DNA from: Vicinamibacteria bacterium
GTDB taxonomy: Bacteria > Acidobacteriota > Vicinamibacteria > Vicinamibacterales > UBA2999
NCBI GenBank assembly: GCA_025938035.1
Contig: JAICQE010000005.1
Location: 1-59,958, forward strand
DNA length: 59,958 bases
Direction: 5' to 3'
Part shown: positions 44,106 to 51,463 of the stretch, one piece after another
Layout: each line of letters opens with the position of its first letter
Position numbering within the stretch: the first letter of the stretch is position 1
Made by a program: the position numbers and the translations under genes
Notes under the pieces: generated by a model
Seen by the model: only the letters and a program-made list of their open reading frames with translations
Database searches by the model: none
What the model was told of the DNA's origin: nothing

Positions 44106-45509
44106 ATGGCAACCGCAACACTACTCGTTGTCGACGACGAAGAACTGGTGAGATGGTCGCTGCGCGAGCGTTTTCGCCGCGAGGGCTATACCGTCGTCGA
44201 GGTGCCGACCGCGGCTTCCGCACTGGAGCAGGTCGCCGGGGGAATCGACCTGGTGCTGCTCGACTACCGGCTGCCGGATGGCGACGGCCTCACTGTTCTT
44301 CGTCGGATCAAGGAGGTCGCACCGGATACACCGGTCATCCTGATGACGGCGTTCTCGACCGTCGAGAACGCCGTCGAGGCGATGCGACACGGTGCCTACC
44401 ACTATCTGAACAAGCCGTTCAACCTTGATGACGTCGCCATTACCGTCGAGAAGGCGCTCGAAACGAGCCGCCTTCGCCGCGAGGTGCGTGCCTATCGCAG
44501 CAGTCAGAGCCGCGAGTACGGCTTCGACGCCATCATTGGCTCGTCGTCGGCGATGACGGCGGCCAAAGCGCTGCTGGTGCGCATCGCCAACAGTCCCGCC
44601 TCGACGGTCCTGCTGACGGGCGAGACGGGAACCGGCAAGGACCTGGCGGCAAAGGCCATTCACTTCAACAGCGACCGCGCCGCGAAGCCGTTCGTCAACA
44701 TCACCTGTTCCGCACTGCCGGAACAGCTCCTCGAAAGCGAGCTGTTCGGGCACGAGCGCGGCGCGTTCACCGATGCGCGGCAGCAGAAGCGAGGGCTGTT
44801 CGAAACGGCCGATGGCGGTACGGTGTTCCTCGACGAGATCGGGGAGATGACTCCTGGACTGCAGGCCAAGCTGCTGCGGTTCCTCGAAGAGAAGACCTTC
44901 AAGCGGATTGGCGGACTCGCGGACATCCGCGTCGATGTCCGGGTGATCGCCGCAACACACCGCAACCTGGAAGATGAGGTCAGGGCCGGGAAGTTCCGTG
45001 AGGACCTCTTCTACAGGCTGCAGGTGATGCCGGTGACGCTGCCGGCCCTGCGCGAACGACGCGGCGACATTCCGCTGCTGGTGAACTACTACGTCGATCG
45101 CTACAACCGCGAGTTCCGCAAGCGCGTGCGTGGCGTGAGCCCGGATGCGCTGACGGTGCTCGAGCAGTACCGCTGGCCGGGCAATGTCCGGGAGCTGCGC
45201 AATGCGATCGAGCGGGCGATGCTGCTGACGGATCGTGACCACCTCGCCGCGGCAGACTTCAACTCGCTGTCACGGAATGCGGTGGCGGCGACGTTCCGGC
45301 TGCCGCCGGAAGGCGTCAGTCTCGAAGAGGTCGAGCGGCAGCTGGTCGTTCAGGCGCTCGAGCGCTGCGGCGGCAATCAGACGCACGCCGGTGCGCTGCT
45401 CGGGATCAACCGCGATCAGGTCCGCTACCGGATTGAGAAGTTCGGACTGGCCAAAGCGGACAGCGTGTTTCCGCGTGGATCGTCGGCGGCCAGCTTCGCC
45501 CCGGCGTAG
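44106..45509 (+). CDS. NtrC-family sigma-54 response regulator, copy 1
   Basis: 467 residues. Receiver domain (phospho-Asp53 in LLDYRLPDGDG), AAA+ domain with Walker A GETGTGKD, the sigma-54 contact loop written GAFTDA instead of GAFTGA, Walker [13 protein letters not shown] and R-finger region. The C-terminal Fis-type HTH is LERCGGNQTHAGALLGINRD. It opens sigma-54 promoters when phosphorylated, probably by the PAS kinase at 45744-46898. About 75 percent identical by eye to the copy at 47591-48946. ATG 44106 begins the receiver; the longer frame upstream is non-coding. Confidence 0.95.
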   Translation: MATATLLVVDDEELVRWSLRERFRREGYTVVEVPTAASALEQVAGGIDLVLLDYRLPDGDGLTVLRRIKEVAPDTPVILMTAFSTVENAVEAMRHGAYHYLNKPFNLDDVAITVEKALETSRLRREVRAYRSSQSREYGFDAIIGSSSAMTAAKALLVRIANSPASTVLLTGETGTGKDLAAKAIHFNSDRAAKPFVNITCSALPEQLLESELFGHERGAFTDARQQKRGLFETADGGTVFLDEIGEMTPGLQAKLLRFLEEKTFKRIGGLADIRVDVRVIAATHRNLEDEVRAGKFREDLFYRLQVMPVTLPALRERRGDIPLLVNYYVDRYNREFRKRVRGVSPDALTVLEQYRWPGNVRELRNAIERAMLLTDRDHLAAADFNSLSRNAVAATFRLPPEGVSLEEVERQLVVQALERCGGNQTHAGALLGINRDQVRYRIEKFGLAKADSVFPRGSSAASFAPA

Positions 45510-45549
45510 CAATAGAGTCCGGCGTTGGCCGGAATGAGGAACGACCGAG

Positions 45550-45780
45550 ATGCATTCCAACGACGAGGAACGAGAGGTCGATATCAACCTGCTGGTACGC
45601 GTCTATGGCGAGTACATGGAGATGCCCGGATTGCAGCTGACACTTGCGCAGGCGTCGCGGCTCTGGAATATGAAGCCGGCCACCAGCGCGCACGTCCTGG
45701 ACCGGCTGGTGGACGCGTCCTTTCTCCGCCGCGCCGGTGACCGCTACGTCCGCGCCGACTGCGGGCGGATCTGCGCCTGA
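45550..45780 (+). CDS. Small winged-helix-like protein
   Basis: 76 residues: an acidic start, then a helix-turn-helix-like segment (LTLAQASRLWNMKPATSAHVL) and a short wing (DRLVDASFLRRAGDRYVRAD). It resembles small wHTH proteins seen beside sigma-54 activators in Acidobacteria, but the family has no name I can give. It may bind DNA or modulate the activators. GAGG lies upstream of ATG 45550. Its last 37 bases overlap the end of the kinase gene on the other strand. Confidence 0.7.
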   Translation: MHSNDEEREVDINLLVRVYGEYMEMPGLQLTLAQASRLWNMKPATSAHVLDRLVDASFLRRAGDRYVRADCGRICA

Positions 45781-46898
45781 GGCGCCGACGCCGTCGCGGT
45801 ATCGGCCAGGGGCTTGGTGGGCCGGATCGGCAGCGTCATCGTGACGATCGTGCCGCCGTCCGCCGGGCATTCGAGCGTCAGCGATCCGCCGTGCAGTTCT
45901 GCCGTCCGCCGCGCAATCGGCAGTCCGAGACCGCCGCCGCGGGCTTTTGTCGTAAAGAACGGCTCGAAGATCTGTTCGTGGATATCGGCCGGAATTCCCG
46001 GACCGGTGTCGCGGATCTGCATGACCGCCGTCTCACCCTGCCGCCGGGTTGTCACGGCGACGTGTCCCGCTCCAGACATCGCCTGCGCGGCGTTCAGCAG
46101 CAGATTCAGGATCGTGGCTCGAACCAGCTCTCCGTCGGCGGTCACGGACACGTCCTCGCCGTGCACGGTGATGTCGATGCCATGAGCAGCGGGATCGCGG
46201 CGCACGATCGTAATCGCGTCCGCCACAATGGCGTGGAATTCCACCATCGCCAGCCGTAAGGGACGCGGCCGCGCAAACACCATCAGGTCGTTAATCAGCT
46301 CACTGAGCGAGTCGATGCGGTTGACGATGTCGCGCATGACCGGCAGTTCGGCATCGTCGGCCGTACGTCGCGACATCAGCACCTGGATAGCGCCCTTGAT
46401 GCCCGCGAGCGGATTGCGCACCTCGTGAGCGACGACGGCGGCCATCTGCCCGACGCGGGCGAGGGCGGCCTGTTGTGCCAGGCGTTCCTCGGCGGCCTTG
46501 CGAGCGGTGATGTCGGCGCGGATGGCTATGTACTGATACGGCTTCCCGCGGGTGTCCAGGAACGGCACGATAGTCGTGTCCACCCAGTAGTAATGGCCGT
46601 CCTTGGCGCGATTGCGCAGTTCGCCGTGCCAGACCTGACCGTTCGCGATCGTCCGCCACAAGTCGCGGATGAACTCTTTGGGGTGATAGGCGGAGTTGAT
46701 GATGCGATGGTCCTGCCCGATCAATTCCTCGCGCGAATAGCCAGAAATTTCCACGAACTTGTCGTTGACGTAGGTGATCCGGCCGGACACGTCGGTCGTG
46801 GCCACGATCGCGGCGTGATCAAGGGCACGTTTGAAGTCGGCGAGCTGCTGGACATGGTCCGGCCTGCGGTCGTGAGGGGACGTCTGCGAATCGTTCAT
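45744..46898 (-). CDS. PAS-domain histidine kinase, NtrB/HupT-like
   Basis: 384 residues, no membrane helices. A PAS/PAC sensor at about 25-135 (ITYVNDKFVEISGYSREEL, then VWHGELRNRAKDGHYYWVDT) of the Aer/NifL-like type that often binds FAD or haem and reports redox state. HisKA phospho-His158 in VVAHEVRNPLAGIKG; HATPase with LNLLLNAAQAM, DTGPGIP and GGGLGLPIA. Cytosolic NtrB-type kinase located between two sigma-54 response regulators, so it is the likely shared phosphodonor. Confidence 0.93.
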   Translation of the reverse strand: MNDSQTSPHDRRPDHVQQLADFKRALDHAAIVATTDVSGRITYVNDKFVEISGYSREELIGQDHRIINSAYHPKEFIRDLWRTIANGQVWHGELRNRAKDGHYYWVDTTIVPFLDTRGKPYQYIAIRADITARKAAEERLAQQAALARVGQMAAVVAHEVRNPLAGIKGAIQVLMSRRTADDAELPVMRDIVNRIDSLSELINDLMVFARPRPLRLAMVEFHAIVADAITIVRRDPAAHGIDITVHGEDVSVTADGELVRATILNLLLNAAQAMSGAGHVAVTTRRQGETAVMQIRDTGPGIPADIHEQIFEPFFTTKARGGGLGLPIARRTAELHGGSLTLECPADGGTIVTMTLPIRPTKPLADTATASAPQAQIRPQSART

Positions 46899-46979
46899 CG
46901 CGTGACGCGATGGTAATCGGAGTATGGGCGGTGGCGGTAGGGGGCGCCCGCCGAGGCGCGTCCGGCACGTTCAACCCAC

Positions 46980-47015
46980 TGCGGAAGATTCCACACCGCC
47001 GCGGAGCATCACGCG
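46980..47015. promoter_or_regulatory. Paired palindromic activator sites of the 47144 gene
   Basis: TGCGGA-AGAT-TCCACA (46980-46995) and CGCGGA-GCAT-CACGCG (47000-47015), centres exactly 20 bases apart and 95.5/115.5 bases from the predicted start. Arm sequences repeat those at 17178. Confidence 0.7.
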
Positions 47016-47076
47016 CCCGCGCCGGAACCAGACCGCCAGGGCGACGTTTGCCGGCGATGTTCGCTGACGGGAAGGC

Positions 47077-47091
47077 TGGCGCCGGTATTGC
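47077..47091 (+). promoter_or_regulatory. sigma-54 promoter of the 47144 gene
   Basis: TGGCGCC-GGTA-TTGC with correct spacing. Predicted start near 47103, leader about 41 bases. Confidence 0.7.
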
Positions 47092-47143
47092 GTCGATTGG
47101 TGACGAGCACCAACCGGTTGCTGGTGCTGCCAGAGGAACACCG

Positions 47144-47527
47144 ATGACCAACCCGACTACGGTAAACGGCCCTGTCGCCTTTCTCGCGTTCGACGGCTGC
47201 ATGGCGCTGCGCACGTCGCGCGACGCGATTCGTCTTGCGTCATGCCGGCGCCTGGAAACGATTGTCGTGAACACTCGGCGGAGTGTTTACGAGATAGTCG
47301 TCGTGGATGGCACGACCGGGGACATCCTGGTGCGTGGCGGTTCCGACTTTCCCGAGTTTCGCCGCGCGGTGTTCGTGGGTGCCACCGCAGGTGGACACGC
47401 GCTGAGGGTCAATACCATCGATATTGGCTTGCGCATGGAATTTCGCGTCGGACAGCTGACCGTACTCACGTCCCCCGTCGCATCGGTTCTGCGCACCGAG
47501 CACGGGGACGAACCGCCGGTCGGCTGA
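47144..47527 (+). CDS. Small protein of unknown function in the regulatory core
   Basis: 127 residues, no signal peptide or membrane helix. Mixed alpha/beta with VAFLAFDGCMALRTSRDAIRL, SVYEIVVVDGTTGDILVRGG and LRMEFRVGQLTVLTSPVASV. I do not recognise it. AGAGGAA precedes ATG 47144. It is one of the clearest predicted members of the sigma-54 regulon and lies between kinase and second activator, so it may act in the signalling circuit. Confidence 0.72.
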   Translation: MTNPTTVNGPVAFLAFDGCMALRTSRDAIRLASCRRLETIVVNTRRSVYEIVVVDGTTGDILVRGGSDFPEFRRAVFVGATAGGHALRVNTIDIGLRMEFRVGQLTVLTSPVASVLRTEHGDEPPVG

Positions 47528-47577
47528 AGCCGCCCGCGCAATCGACCATCGATGTGGGAGTTGTTCCGCGAGGTGGC

Positions 47578-47583
47578 TATACT
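47578..47583 (+). promoter_or_regulatory. -10 element of the second activator gene
   Basis: TATACT ending 7 bases before GTG 47591, with no ribosome site, which suggests a constitutive leaderless transcript. No convincing -35. Confidence 0.4.
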
Positions 47584-47590
47584 CTGATGC

Positions 47591-48946
47591 GTGGCCGCAA
47601 CCGTGCTCATTGTCGACGACGAAGCGCTGCTGCGCTGGTCGCTGAAAGAACGACTGGCTCAGGAGGGCTACACCATCCTCGAAGCGGGAACGGCCGCCGA
47701 AGCGCTCGCGCAGGCCGGGAACATCGTCGACCTCGTGCTCCTCGACTTCAAGCTCCCGGATGGCGATGGCCTCTCCGTTCTGCGACGGATCAAGGAGATG
47801 TCCCCGGACACGCTCGTCATCCTGATGACGGCGTACTCGACGATCGAGAGCGCCGTCGAGGCAATGAAGCTCGGCGCGTATCACTACGTCAACAAGCCGT
47901 TCCATCTCGATGAAGTGGCGCTGCTCGTCGAGAAGGCGCTGGAAACCAGCCAGCTGCGCCGCGAAGTGCGCACACTGCGGAGCAACCAGGAACGCGAATT
48001 CAGCTTCGACGCGATCATCGGCGAGTCGCCGGCGATGCGGCAGGTGAAAGCATTGCTGGCACGGATCGCCGCGAGCCCGGCGTCCACCGTCCTGCTCACC
48101 GGGGAAACAGGTACCGGCAAGGATCTCGCGGCCAAAGCCATCCATTACAACAGCGGCCGCTCCCCGCGCTCGTTCGTCAACATCACCTGTTCGGCCCTGC
48201 CCGAGCAGCTGCTCGAAAGCGAGCTGTTCGGCCACGAACGAGGGGCGTTCACCGACGCGCGGCAGCAGAAGAAAGGGCTCTTCGAAACGGCCGACGGCGG
48301 AACCGTGTTTCTCGACGAGATTGGTGAGATGACACCGGCGCTGCAGGCGAAGCTGCTGCGGTTTCTGGAGGAGAAGACATTCAAGCGTGTCGGCGGACTG
48401 GCGGACCTGCGAGTCGACGTCCGCGTGATTGCGGCGACCAACCGGAATCTCGAAGACGAGGTGAAGGCGGGTAAGTTCCGCGAGGATCTGTTCTACCGGC
48501 TGCAGGTCATGCCCATCCCGCTGCCACCGCTGCGCGAACGGCGTGGCGACGTGCCGTTGCTCGCGAACTATTTCATCGACCGGTTCAATCGCGAGTTTCG
48601 CAAGCGTGTCCGTGGCCTGACGCCGGCGGCCGTGGAAGTGCTGCAGCAGTACGGATGGCCTGGCAACGTCCGCGAGATGCGCAATGCGATCGAGCGGGCC
48701 ATGCTGCTCGTCGAAGGCGACTGGCTGGAGCCGGATCACTTCACAACCCTGACGCGGACGGTCGCTCCCACACAGTTCCGCCTGCCGCCCGACGGCGTCA
48801 ATCTCGACGAGGTCGAGCGTCAGCTCCTGACGCAGGCGCTGGAGCGGGCCAACGGCAACCAGACACAGGCGGCGCACCTGCTCGGGATCAACCGCGACCA
48901 GGTGCGTTACCGGATCGAAAAGTTCGGCCTCGGCAGTAAGACGTAA
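47591..48946 (+). CDS. NtrC-family sigma-54 response regulator, copy 2
   Basis: 451 residues, same domain order as copy 1: receiver with phospho-Asp52 ([11 protein letters not shown]), AAA+ with [14 protein letters not shown] loop, [12 protein letters not shown], and a Fis-type HTH ([19 protein letters not shown]). The recognition helix region [15 protein letters not shown] is identical in both, so both should bind the same palindrome. It starts with GTG, seemingly leaderless. Unlike copy 1 it has no site pair upstream, which suggests constitutive supply. Confidence 0.95.
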   Translation: MAATVLIVDDEALLRWSLKERLAQEGYTILEAGTAAEALAQAGNIVDLVLLDFKLPDGDGLSVLRRIKEMSPDTLVILMTAYSTIESAVEAMKLGAYHYVNKPFHLDEVALLVEKALETSQLRREVRTLRSNQEREFSFDAIIGESPAMRQVKALLARIAASPASTVLLTGETGTGKDLAAKAIHYNSGRSPRSFVNITCSALPEQLLESELFGHERGAFTDARQQKKGLFETADGGTVFLDEIGEMTPALQAKLLRFLEEKTFKRVGGLADLRVDVRVIAATNRNLEDEVKAGKFREDLFYRLQVMPIPLPPLRERRGDVPLLANYFIDRFNREFRKRVRGLTPAAVEVLQQYGWPGNVREMRNAIERAMLLVEGDWLEPDHFTTLTRTVAPTQFRLPPDGVNLDEVERQLLTQALERANGNQTQAAHLLGINRDQVRYRIEKFGLGSKT

Positions 48947-48949
48947 CAA

Positions 48950-49384
48950 CTACGCCGCGAGGCCGGACACCAGCCGCCGCGCGAGCCGCACGCCCAGATC
49001 CTGGCGTTCGATCAGATCGCGCGACTCGGGCGGAATCATATCGGCAACCGCGTCGTCGTAGACGTGTACGGCATGCCGTTCGCCGCGTGCCGCTTCGTCG
49101 AGGACAGCTCGATCGGGATCGCTCGCCAGACGTGCTTTCACTCTGATCCAGACGCGGTGTACTGCCGCAGCGGCGGTCCCGTCGGCCGCGGACGCCCCGC
49201 CGAGCCTCTGGGCGTGCGGCAACAGCTCGTTCGCAAAGGCGTGCCGCTGCTCGGCAAGTCCAGTGAGCACCCGCTGCAGCTCCGGTGATTTCACCTGATC
49301 GGCGGCCACCCTGAGCCCCCGCTCTGCATCCCGGCAACTCTCAATCAGTTGGTTTAGAACCGCTCGTTCCGTGCGTTCGCCCAT
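48950..49384 (-). CDS. PA2169-type four-helix-bundle protein (DUF2383), copy 2
   Basis: 144 residues, helical throughout; TERAVLNQLIESCRDAERG and ELLPHAQRLGG match the copy at 35223. GGGAGGAC lies 6 bases before ATG 49384. Convergent with the second activator gene (4 bases apart). Driven by a predicted sigma-54 promoter that shares its site pair with the small cytochrome c gene on the other side. Confidence 0.87.
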   Translation of the reverse strand: MGERTERAVLNQLIESCRDAERGLRVAADQVKSPELQRVLTGLAEQRHAFANELLPHAQRLGGASAADGTAAAAVHRVWIRVKARLASDPDRAVLDEAARGERHAVHVYDDAVADMIPPESRDLIERQDLGVRLARRLVSGLAA

Positions 49385-49413
49385 GACGTCCTCCCAAGAC
49401 TCATTACTCAGGG

Positions 49414-49428
49414 GCATCGTCCGTACCA
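49414..49428 (-). promoter_or_regulatory. sigma-54 promoter of the second four-helix-bundle gene
   Basis: Minus strand TGGTACG-GACG-ATGC. Predicted start near 49402, palindrome centres 96.5 and 116.5 bases upstream. Confidence 0.6.
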
Positions 49429-49490
49429 TGGGCCGAGCGTGCGAAATCATGGGCGTTGTATCTATCGTGGCCTGCGAGTGGGGAAGTCGG

Positions 49491-49526
49491 TGCGGATTAT
49501 TTCGCGGTTGCGGAGGTTAGTTCGCA
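49491..49526. promoter_or_regulatory. Paired palindromic activator sites shared by divergent genes
   Basis: TGCGGA-TTAT-TTCGCG (49491-49506) and CGGAGG-TTAG-TTCGCA (49511-49526), centres exactly 20 bases apart. Confidence 0.7.
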
Positions 49527-49566
49527 TCCGGGCTGGCGCCTTCTCGTCGCTGCGGCGGATACAGTG

Positions 49567-49581
49567 CGGCATACGTGTTGA
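49567..49581 (+). promoter_or_regulatory. Candidate sigma-54 promoter of cytochrome c copy 2
   Basis: CGGCATA-CGTG-TTGA; the -12 ends in GA instead of GC, so it is a weak candidate. It is kept because the site pair lies 74.5 and 94.5 bases from its predicted start at 49593. Confidence 0.35.
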
Positions 49582-49615
49582 ATCCCATGTTTCTGTCTAC
49601 TAACTGGAGAATCCG

Positions 49616-49957
49616 ATGATCCGCATCCTCGTCCCTGTTTTTGTCGCCGCACTCGCCGGAACAGCCACTGCCCAGGAGGCGCCGCAGATCGAGAAAGGAA
49701 AACAGGTGTACACGGCCCAGAAGTGTCAGGTCTGCCATTCAATCGCCGGTGTCGGCAATAAGAAAGGCGCCCTCGACGACGTGGGAGCAAGGCTGAGAGA
49801 GAACGACATCCGGCAGTGGATCATTGCCGCTCCGGAGATGACGGCGAAGACGAAGGCGGAACGGAAGCCGCCGATGAAGGCATATCCCAATCTCGCGAAA
49901 GCCGATCTCGACGCGCTCGTGGCCTATCTGGCAAGCCTCAAGAAAAAGGCCTCGTGA
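49616..49957 (+). CDS. Small periplasmic cytochrome c, copy 2
   Basis: 113 residues with a signal peptide (IRILVPVFVAALAGTATAQ), one CQVCH haem motif and the axial Met in PPMKAYPNL. Paralogue of the cytochrome at 27389, which sits in the multihaem cluster. This copy is placed beside the activators and a site pair, so the two may be used under different conditions. GGAG precedes ATG 49616. Confidence 0.92.
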   Translation: MIRILVPVFVAALAGTATAQEAPQIEKGKQVYTAQKCQVCHSIAGVGNKKGALDDVGARLRENDIRQWIIAAPEMTAKTKAERKPPMKAYPNLAKADLDALVAYLASLKKKAS

Positions 49958-50059
49958 GGTCCGTCGTGCCGACAGCCGACCGCGCAACGGACGCAGGTGC
50001 GTGAGATCGCCCGTACTCAGCAGCAACCCTCCTGAGCTGCGGGCACGGACCACGGTGAG

Positions 50060-50095
50060 TGCGGACTATTCCGCACCGCTGTGACAGAGTTCGCC
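50060..50095. promoter_or_regulatory. Paired palindromic activator sites of the Usp gene
   Basis: TGCGGA-CTAT-TCCGCA (50060-50075), a perfect palindrome and the best copy in the window, and TGTGAC-AGAG-TTCGCC (50080-50095). Centres exactly 20 bases apart, 95.5 and 115.5 bases from the predicted start. Confidence 0.75.
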
Positions 50096-50156
50096 GCCTC
50101 CTGCGCCGCGACCGCTCTTTTCGACGACAAATCCGCTCGATTCAGCATTGTTCGGC

Positions 50157-50171
50157 CGGCACGTGTGTTGC
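50157..50171 (+). promoter_or_regulatory. sigma-54 promoter of the Usp gene
   Basis: CGGCACG-TGTG-TTGC, one mismatch from consensus. Predicted start near 50183, leader 17 bases with AGGAG. Confidence 0.75.
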
Positions 50172-50199
50172 CCTCAGCGTTGTCATAGGAGTTTGCGCC

Positions 50200-50700
50200 A
50201 TGACACGCATCACTCGCATTCTCGTCCCGACTGACTTCAGCGCCACGGCGGACGCCGCTCTCGATTATGCGTTCGGGCTGGCCGAGCGGTTCGGTGCCTC
50301 GCTCCAGTTACTGCACGTGCTCGACGACCCGTTCGTCTTCGAAGGGATGTCGGCGGAGGCCTACATTGCCGAAGCGCCCGCCCTGAGGACCGCGATGCTG
50401 GATGACGCCCGGGAACGGCTGCGCCATCGCGCCGCTCCGCGGGACGGCGTCGACAACGTCGAGACCGAGGTTCTCTTTGGCCACGGCGCACGGACGATCG
50501 CCGAATACGCGGCCGAGCGCGGCGTCGACCTGATCGTGATGGGCACGCACGGCCGCACCGGATTCGCGCATCTGATGGTCGGCAGCGTTGCCGAACGCCT
50601 CGTGCGAACAGCGCCATGCCCGGTGCTCACGGTACGGCACCCGCATGCGAAGAGGCAGCGGTCGGAGCTGGTCTACGACGTCGAGCACATTCCGGCGTGA
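50200..50700 (+). CDS. Universal stress protein, single domain
   Basis: 166 residues, UspA fold. The N-terminal strand RILVPTDFSATADAALDYA and the ATP loop GTHGRTGFAHLMVGSVAERL (G-x2-G-x9-G-S) are complete, so it should bind ATP. AGGAG precedes ATG 50200. It carries the most canonical predicted sigma-54 promoter and palindrome of the window and is thus the model target of the proposed regulon. Confidence 0.92.
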   Translation: MTRITRILVPTDFSATADAALDYAFGLAERFGASLQLLHVLDDPFVFEGMSAEAYIAEAPALRTAMLDDARERLRHRAAPRDGVDNVETEVLFGHGARTIAEYAAERGVDLIVMGTHGRTGFAHLMVGSVAERLVRTAPCPVLTVRHPHAKRQRSELVYDVEHIPA

Positions 50701-50701
50701 G

Positions 50702-50806
50702 GGGTGCGAACGGGCTGACGCGGTCGGTGCGACGGTTCTGACGCAGGTCCTCATTCGCACAACGAGGCGCAGCCTGTTCGCACCGACTCGGCGCAGCCGA
50801 TTCGCG
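50702..50806. repeat. Inverted and tandem 23-24 bp repeats after the Usp gene
   Basis: GGTGCGAACGGGCTG (from 50702) is complemented by CAGCCTGTTCGCACC further on; units TTCGCACCGACTCGGCGCAG resemble the array at 43925-43996. It could fold into a hairpin and end the Usp transcript. Confidence 0.6.
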
Positions 50807-50830
50807 GCGCTGTGCTAGTCTGATCGCTCC

Positions 50831-51463
50831 GTGGAGTTCGACGTCGCGCGCATTGTCATCGGGTTCACCGTACTTCTGCTCTCGTTGTCGTTCCACGAAG
50901 CTGCCCACGCCTGGTCGGCCGATGCCCTCGGCGACCCGACGGCCCGGCATCTCGGCCGGGTGTCGCTGAATCCCATCGTCCACATCGATCCGATCGGGAC
51001 GCTGCTGTTTCCGCTGGTCGCGATGTTCACGAACCTGCCGCTGATCGGCTGGGCGAAGCCGGTGCCGGTGAATCCATCGAACCTGCACGGCCACTGGAAG
51101 CGCAAGTACATGATGATCGCCGCCGCTGGACCGGCGAGCAACATCGTGCTCGCGGTGCTTGGCGCGATCGGTCTGCGACTGATCGGGTGGGATGGTGGCG
51201 CGACCCCCGCGACGGAGCAGATTCGTGTCTTTCTGTCGATGCTGGTCGTCCTGAACGTGCTGCTGGCCGTATTCAACATGCTGCCGGTCCCGCCGCTCGA
51301 CGGCGGAAACGTGTTGATGGGCCTGCTGCGCGGCCGTGCGTCGGAGCTGTTCAACAACCTCCGGCCGTTCGGAATGATCATCCTGTACGGGCTGCTGATC
51401 AGCGGCATACTGTGGCAAATCGTCGAACCGGTTCAGGACGCCATTCTGCGCACGCTTCTCTGA
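50831..51463 (+). CDS. Site-2 protease family (M50) membrane metalloprotease
   Basis: 210 residues with about five helices. Zinc motif HEAAH in LSFHEAAHAWSADALGDPTA, and the third ligand in NMLPVPPLDGGNVLMGL. The compact form without a PDZ domain, typical of Rv1417/YwhC-like proteases. It starts with GTG and shows no ribosome site; a TAGTCT -10-like element lies about 9 bases upstream. Overlaps trpS by one base. Confidence 0.88.
   Translation: MEFDVARIVIGFTVLLLSLSFHEAAHAWSADALGDPTARHLGRVSLNPIVHIDPIGTLLFPLVAMFTNLPLIGWAKPVPVNPSNLHGHWKRKYMMIAAAGPASNIVLAVLGAIGLRLIGWDGGATPATEQIRVFLSMLVVLNVLLAVFNMLPVPPLDGGNVLMGLLRGRASELFNNLRPFGMIILYGLLISGILWQIVEPVQDAILRTLL

Noticed and set aside
43925..50806. CRISPR array
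   Set aside because: The 23-24 bp units are directly adjacent, without unique spacers, and no cas gene is present.
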